From: CAVQKZ01 sp963837325
GTDB lineage: Bacteria; Actinomycetota; Actinomycetes; Mycobacteriales; Jatrophihabitantaceae
Assembly (NCBI GenBank): GCA_963837325.1
Contig: CAWIMV010000002.1
Span: 1,240,001-1,304,000 of the forward strand
Reading direction: 5' to 3'
DNA length: 64,000 nucleotides
Part shown: positions 60,446 through 64,000 of the stretch, piece by piece
Layout: each line of letters starts with the position of its first letter
Position numbering within the stretch: position 1 is the stretch's first letter
Notes under the pieces: generated by a model
What the model saw: only the letters and a program-made list of their open reading frames with translations
The model's database searches: none
Told to the model about the DNA's origin: nothing
Made by a program: the position numbers and the translations under genes

Positions 60446-60471
60446 GGAACGTGAGTGAGTGCTGAGGCGTT
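60446..60471 (+). promoter_or_regulatory. ECF (SigE-type) promoter before sigE
   Basis: GGAAC (60446-60450) and GTT (60469-60471) are spaced by exactly 18 bases, preceded by C in CGTT. This matches the SigE/ECF consensus of mycobacteria and streptomycetes and predicts autoregulation, with a leader of about 60 bases. Confidence 0.7.
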
Positions 60472-60545
60472 GGCACAACGTACAGGTTCCGGTGGTTGTG
60501 TCGTGTGGGGGCGAGGTGCGCCCGCCGCGACAGCGAGGTATGACG

Positions 60546-61151
60546 ATGACGGTCGAGGCAGTGCAACCGGCCGCGTGGGTGCCGCCTACGTGGGACGAGG
60601 TGGTGCGCGAGCACGCCGACCGGGTCTACCGGCTGGCCTTCCGACTGTCCGGCAACCGCGCCGACGCCGAGGACCTCACCCAGGAAACGTTCGTCCGGGT
60701 GTTCAAGTCGTTGGCCGAGTACACGCCGGGCACCTTCGAAGGTTGGCTGCACCGGATCACCACCAACCTGTTCCTCGACATGGTGCGCCGCCGCCAGCGG
60801 ATCCGGTTCGACGCCTTGCCAGACGACGCCGGCGACCGGCTGGCGTCCCGCGCGTCGGGTCCGGAGCAGACCTACGACGAGATGCACCTCGACCCGGAGA
60901 TCCAGCAGGCACTCGACGAACTGCCCGCCGACTTCCGGGTGGCTGTCGTGCTCTGTGACCTCGAGCAACTCTCGTACGAAGAGATCGCCGCGACGTTGAA
61001 CATCAAGGTCGGTACCGTGCGATCTCGTATCCACCGGGGCCGGGTGCTGCTTCGCCAGGCGCTCGCGCACCGCGCCCCCGGGCTGCGTCCGGCCGAGCCG
61101 GGCGAGACCAGTTTCGCCAACACTCAAAGCCTGGAGGCCACAGGCTCGTGA
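60546..61151 (+). CDS. sigE: ECF RNA polymerase sigma factor SigE
   Basis: 201 residues from this start. Region 2 carries FRLSGNRADAEDLTQETFVRVF (near 34) and the -10-binding helix WLHRITTNLFLDMVRRRQR; region 4 carries DELPADFRVAVVLCDLEQLS and the -35-reading helix-turn-helix EEIAATLNIKVGTVRSRIHRG. SigE controls envelope and oxidative stress genes. GAGG seven bases before the ATG at 60546 favours it over the ATG at 60540. The anti-sigma gene overlaps its end by four bases; htrA and tatB follow in the same direction. Confidence 0.94.
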   Translation: MTVEAVQPAAWVPPTWDEVVREHADRVYRLAFRLSGNRADAEDLTQETFVRVFKSLAEYTPGTFEGWLHRITTNLFLDMVRRRQRIRFDALPDDAGDRLASRASGPEQTYDEMHLDPEIQQALDELPADFRVAVVLCDLEQLSYEEIAATLNIKVGTVRSRIHRGRVLLRQALAHRAPGLRPAEPGETSFANTQSLEATGS

Positions 61152-61666
61152 GCTCCCAGCATCTTTCCGACGAGGCGATCGCGGCGTTCGCCGACGGCGT
61201 GCTCCGCGGGCATGCCCGTGACCGCGCCGCGCGGCACGCGGCCGGCTGCCCGGAATGTGCGCGGGCTGTGGCTGGACAACGCGAAGCGGTCTGGGCGTTG
61301 CGAGCCGCGCCGGCGCCCGCGCTGCCTATCGGTTTGCTCGACCGGCTGCGGTCGGTACCAGCCACCACCCCCCTCAACAGCGTTCCCACCGCTATCGGCC
61401 CCGACGGTTCGGCGATGTTCGCCGCGTTCGGGACGATGGCCGCGGCGGCGCTGGTGCCGCCAACGGCTAATGACAGCCGCCAGCACCGGGTCCGACCCGT
61501 GCTGCTCGCGGCCGCCGCGATCGTGACCGTCGGCGCGTTCGCGTTCGGCAGCACCGGTCAGACGAGCGCGCAGAAGTGGCAGCCAATTCGATCCGGCCCG
61601 GGCACGGTCGTGCCGGCCGGTTTCGTGCATGGTGGCACTTCGCCGACCGTTGCCCCCGAACGCTGA
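61148..61666 (+). CDS. Zinc-binding anti-sigma factor (RseA-like)
   Basis: 172 residues. The ZAS motif H30-x3-C34-x2-C37 is intact near the N terminus, and one membrane helix is visible near residues 117-137 (LLAAAAIVTVGAFAFG), with a short outer tail. This gives a zinc-containing, membrane-anchored anti-sigma factor that would hold SigE. It starts at GTG with a four-base overlap to sigE, the standard coupling for sigma/anti-sigma pairs. Regulated proteolysis is likely. Confidence 0.88.
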   Translation: MSSQHLSDEAIAAFADGVLRGHARDRAARHAAGCPECARAVAGQREAVWALRAAPAPALPIGLLDRLRSVPATTPLNSVPTAIGPDGSAMFAAFGTMAAAALVPPTANDSRQHRVRPVLLAAAAIVTVGAFAFGSTGQTSAQKWQPIRSGPGTVVPAGFVHGGTSPTVAPER

Positions 61667-61745
61667 CGCTGGCTGCCCGGTGCGGCAATTCCGCCCGCGC
61701 TGAGGCAGACTCGACTGGACAGGTCGGCAGCGGGAGGAGTCGGGT

Positions 61746-63419
61746 TTGAGCGAGCAAGCCGGTCGCCACGCCGCGGGAGCGTCGGATGACGGGTCCAGCG
61801 ACACCGGCGCCGCGCAGCTGCCGGGCGATATGCCGGACCCGGAGGCATTTGTCCGTCCGTCCGGCGTGACCGAGGGCTTCGCTCCGCGCGACCCCGAACC
61901 CGACTACGCGCCCCCGCCACCAACGGTCTCGCCGCAGGATCGGGCCGTCTACGGTCGCCCGGAGGGTGGTGGCGAATTCGCGCCTCTCCCCGGCGAACGA
62001 ATGTCGCCCCAGCCGACTGTGATCCCCCCGGTGCCGCGGGCGCTCAGCGACACGTTCGGTCCGGACCCCGGTGCGATCGGCGGCTTCGCCCCCGCTCCGG
62101 GCACGCGGATCCGGCCGACCGGTCATCAGGCCGAATCGCCGTGGTGGAAGCCCGACGCCCAGCGCGATCCCTGGCGCGACCCGAACTCCCCGTTCTGGCT
62201 CGGCCGCGGCGCCGTCTTCGCGGGTGGGCGCCCGGCCCAACTGCCCCCGGAGGACGACGCCGAGGACGAGGACGGGGACCTCGTCGTGGAACCGCCGGCC
62301 GAGGGCGAGCAGGAGGCGACGCCGGCGGGCAAATACCGCGTCGGGCTGCGTGCGGTCGTGTTCATGGCCCTGGTCGGCCTCGCGGCCGGCCTGATCGGCG
62401 GCGGCGCCGGCTACTGGCTGACCAAGCACGCCCGGGATTCGCTGCACCGCAGCGACGTCAAGCTGGCCCAGACGAGCAGGCCCGCGAACCGTCCACGGGG
62501 CTCGATCGCCGATCTGGCCAAACGGGTCGGCCCCGCCGTGGTGTCGATTGCGGTGACCACGCCCCGGGAGTACTCCGTCGGCTCGGGCGTCGTCATCGAC
62601 AAGGCGGGATACGTCCTCACCAACAACCATGTCATCAACGACGCGGCGAACGGCGATGGCACGATCGTCGTCACGTTCGCCGACGAGGCCACCGCCAAGG
62701 CCCAAATCGCCGGGCGCGACCCGACCAGCGACCTCGCCGTGCTCAAGGTGCCCAACGACCAGTTGACCGTGGCGGCGCTGGGCGATTCCGACAAGCTCGC
62801 GGTAGGCGACCCGGTCATCGCGATCGGCTCACCGCTCGACCTGCAAGGGACGGTGACCGAAGGCATCGTGTCGGCCCTGCGCCGCGCGGTCGTCATCCCG
62901 TCGGATTCCGGTGGCGAGGGCGTCTACATCGACGCGATCCAGACCGACGCCGCGATCAACCACGGCAACTCCGGCGGCGCCCTCGTCGACGCCTCCGGTG
63001 CCGTGGTCGGCATCAACTCCGCGGCGGCGTTCGGCACCAGCGACCCGTCCGGCCAGCAGAGCCCGGTCAACGGCATTGGCTTCGCCATCCCGATGAACTA
63101 CGCGCGGGGCATCGCCCTGCAGCTCATCCGCACCGGCAAGGCCGTGCACGCCACGCTCGGCGCCCAGGGCCGCAGCGCGACGGCGAACGACGGCCTGGAC
63201 CAGGGCGCGTACCTCGAGCAAGTGGTGCCGTCCGGGCCGGCCGCCAAGGCCGGCCTGCGCAACGGCGACGTGATCGCGGTCGCCGACGGCCGGCCGATCG
63301 TGAGCTACCCGCAGTTGGTCGTCATCGTGCAGGCGCATAAGCCTGGCGATTCGATCAGCGTCACCTATTTCCGCGGCGCGGCCAAGAAGACAGCCCAAGT
63401 CACACTCGGGACCGGCTGA
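61746..63419 (+). CDS. htrA: HtrA-like serine protease with PDZ domain
   Basis: 557 residues. A long Pro/Asp/Gly-rich cytoplasmic N terminus (about 1-195), one membrane helix near 201-222, a trypsin-like domain with the triad H295, D329 and S409 (TNNHVI, TSDLAVLK, NHGNSGGAL), and one C-terminal PDZ domain (about 460-550). Membrane-bound HtrA proteins degrade or refold damaged envelope proteins and act on anti-sigma factors. The TTG start follows a GGGAGGAG site. It lies behind the anti-sigma gene, as in mycobacteria. Confidence 0.93.
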   Translation: MSEQAGRHAAGASDDGSSDTGAAQLPGDMPDPEAFVRPSGVTEGFAPRDPEPDYAPPPPTVSPQDRAVYGRPEGGGEFAPLPGERMSPQPTVIPPVPRALSDTFGPDPGAIGGFAPAPGTRIRPTGHQAESPWWKPDAQRDPWRDPNSPFWLGRGAVFAGGRPAQLPPEDDAEDEDGDLVVEPPAEGEQEATPAGKYRVGLRAVVFMALVGLAAGLIGGGAGYWLTKHARDSLHRSDVKLAQTSRPANRPRGSIADLAKRVGPAVVSIAVTTPREYSVGSGVVIDKAGYVLTNNHVINDAANGDGTIVVTFADEATAKAQIAGRDPTSDLAVLKVPNDQLTVAALGDSDKLAVGDPVIAIGSPLDLQGTVTEGIVSALRRAVVIPSDSGGEGVYIDAIQTDAAINHGNSGGALVDASGAVVGINSAAAFGTSDPSGQQSPVNGIGFAIPMNYARGIALQLIRTGKAVHATLGAQGRSATANDGLDQGAYLEQVVPSGPAAKAGLRNGDVIAVADGRPIVSYPQLVVIVQAHKPGDSISVTYFRGAAKKTAQVTLGTG

Positions 63420-63434
63420 CCGAGCTTCCGGATC

Positions 63435-63440
63435 TAGACT
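63435..63440 (+). promoter_or_regulatory. -10 box, leaderless tatB promoter
   Basis: TAGACT ends six bases before the tatB ATG. Confidence 0.5.
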
Positions 63441-63446
63441 CAAGCC

Positions 63447-63866
63447 ATGTTCAACATCGGACCGTTGGAGCTGATGGTGCTCGCCATCGTCGGGCTCGTC
63501 GTTCTCGGTCCGGATCGGCTGCCGGGGCTGGCCAAAGACGCCGCGCGGATGATCCGCACGTTGCGTGACCTGGCCACGGGCGCGCGGAGCCAGCTGCGCG
63601 ACGAACTCGGCCCGGAGTTCGCCGACGTCGACCTGCGCAACCTCAACCCGCGCACCGCCCTGTCCAGGGCGATCCTCGGCGATGACGAAGAGGCGTTCCG
63701 GAACTTCAACCCGCGCGACGCATTGCAGCGCAACATCTTCGGTGACGACGACGAAGAGGCCGCAACCGCGGTCGACGCCGACCCGCCATCGGTCGACCTC
63801 CACAAGCCCGCCGCGCCGCCGCTGCGCCGCGACGAGCAGGCGCCGTTCGACGCCGACGCGACGTGA
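63447..63866 (+). CDS. tatB: Sec-independent translocase protein TatB
   Basis: 139 residues. MFNIGPLELMVLAIVGLVVL is the short membrane helix with the conserved Glu and Pro, followed by the FGPDRLP-type hinge (GPDRLPGLAKDAARM) and an amphipathic helix; the tail is acidic and Pro-rich. TatB binds Tat substrates together with TatC. It follows htrA and is preceded by its own TAGACT box, so it may be expressed apart from the sigE operon. Confidence 0.92.
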   Translation: MFNIGPLELMVLAIVGLVVLGPDRLPGLAKDAARMIRTLRDLATGARSQLRDELGPEFADVDLRNLNPRTALSRAILGDDEEAFRNFNPRDALQRNIFGDDDEEAATAVDADPPSVDLHKPAAPPLRRDEQAPFDADAT

Positions 63867-63873
63867 CCGTGGG

Positions 63874-64000
63874 CTAAGCCCGCGCTGGAGCCAATCCGAG
63901 CGGACGCCCGACCAGGCTGTGCTGGCGCTTCGCCAGCGCGTCGGCAACCTGCCGTAGGGCGACCGCCGCCGCTGAGCCCGGAGCCCTGAGCACAACGGGA
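63874..64000 (-). CDS. mrp: Mrp/NBP35-family Fe-S carrier ATPase, C-terminal end only
   Basis: On the minus strand a frame enters from the window edge and stops at 63874. Its last 40 codons read as a helix AAVALRQVADALAKRQ, then SLVGRPLGLAPARA at the end, which resembles the end of actinobacterial Mrp proteins. The catalytic part lies outside the window, so the call rests on this tail and on the known order tatB-mrp. It converges on tatB with seven bases between the stops. Confidence 0.65.
   Translation of the reverse strand, partial: PVVLRAPGSAAAVALRQVADALAKRQHSLVGRPLGLAPARA

Overview
The window is a high-GC chromosomal segment of a mycothiol-producing actinomycete. Evidence for this is mshB, the actinobacterial GlgM/GlgC pair, FolP2, the DUF3117 and DUF6113 small proteins, ECF SigE with a ZAS anti-sigma factor, and many leaderless promoters (a TAnnnT box 6-8 bases before ATG/GTG). 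Gene order follows the conserved DUF6542-ychF, fdxA-dapD-dapE-LOG-folP2-divIVA-tag-DUF3117, glgM/glgC and O-methyltransferase/sigE/anti-sigma/htrA/tatB/mrp backbone known from mycobacteria and relatives, with accessory blocks inserted between. Genus cannot be read from the sequence; a non-mycobacterial actinomycete is the most I can say. No rRNA, tRNA, insertion sequence, prophage or CRISPR array was recognised.

Layout. 1-5.4 kb: DUF6542 protein, RmuC, YchF, a DGPF protein and a FUSC-type exporter. 5.4-5.9 kb: a striking inverted array of short repeats between convergent genes. 5.9-11.2 kb: two GNATs, a VOC protein, and a catabolic-looking trio of M20 amidohydrolase, glutamine-synthetase-like ligase and flavin split-barrel protein. 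11.2-18 kb: small proteins, a GT-C glycosyltransferase, an aldo/keto reductase, a 690-base non-coding stretch with a candidate structured RNA, a DUF1508 protein, a Gfo/Idh/MocA oxidoreductase and a secreted Asp-box protein. 18-24 kb: DEAD-box helicase with structured leader, TypA, a Rho_N-like protein, and an aminotransferase plus omega-amidase pair. 24-30.5 kb: a complete dipeptide-type ABC transporter. 30.5-43 kb: mshB and the dap/fdxA/LOG/folP2/tag backbone, including a frameshifted PTH2-like gene. 43-45.7 kb: divergent glgM and glgC (maltose-1-phosphate/glycogen precursors).

45.8-56.2 kb is one tight same-strand block of nine genes: two full polar-amino-acid ABC importers, a DAO-type oxidase, a large FAD/Fe-S (GlcD-GlcF-like) dehydrogenase and a DapC-type aminotransferase. 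It reads as an amino-acid import and oxidation operon. 56-64 kb: CsbD, LtrA, a flavin split-barrel protein, an O-methyltransferase and a PLP decarboxylase. These are followed by the envelope-stress module sigE-anti-sigma-htrA-tatB, with a textbook GGAAC-N18-GTT promoter before sigE, and the end of mrp.

The least explained signals are the 5.4-5.9 kb repeat array, the candidate RNA at 14.8-15.1 kb, the repeat/hairpin element and leaderless upstream ORF in the dapD-dapE divergent region, the frameshift at about 43.0 kb, and the large amino-acid operon.
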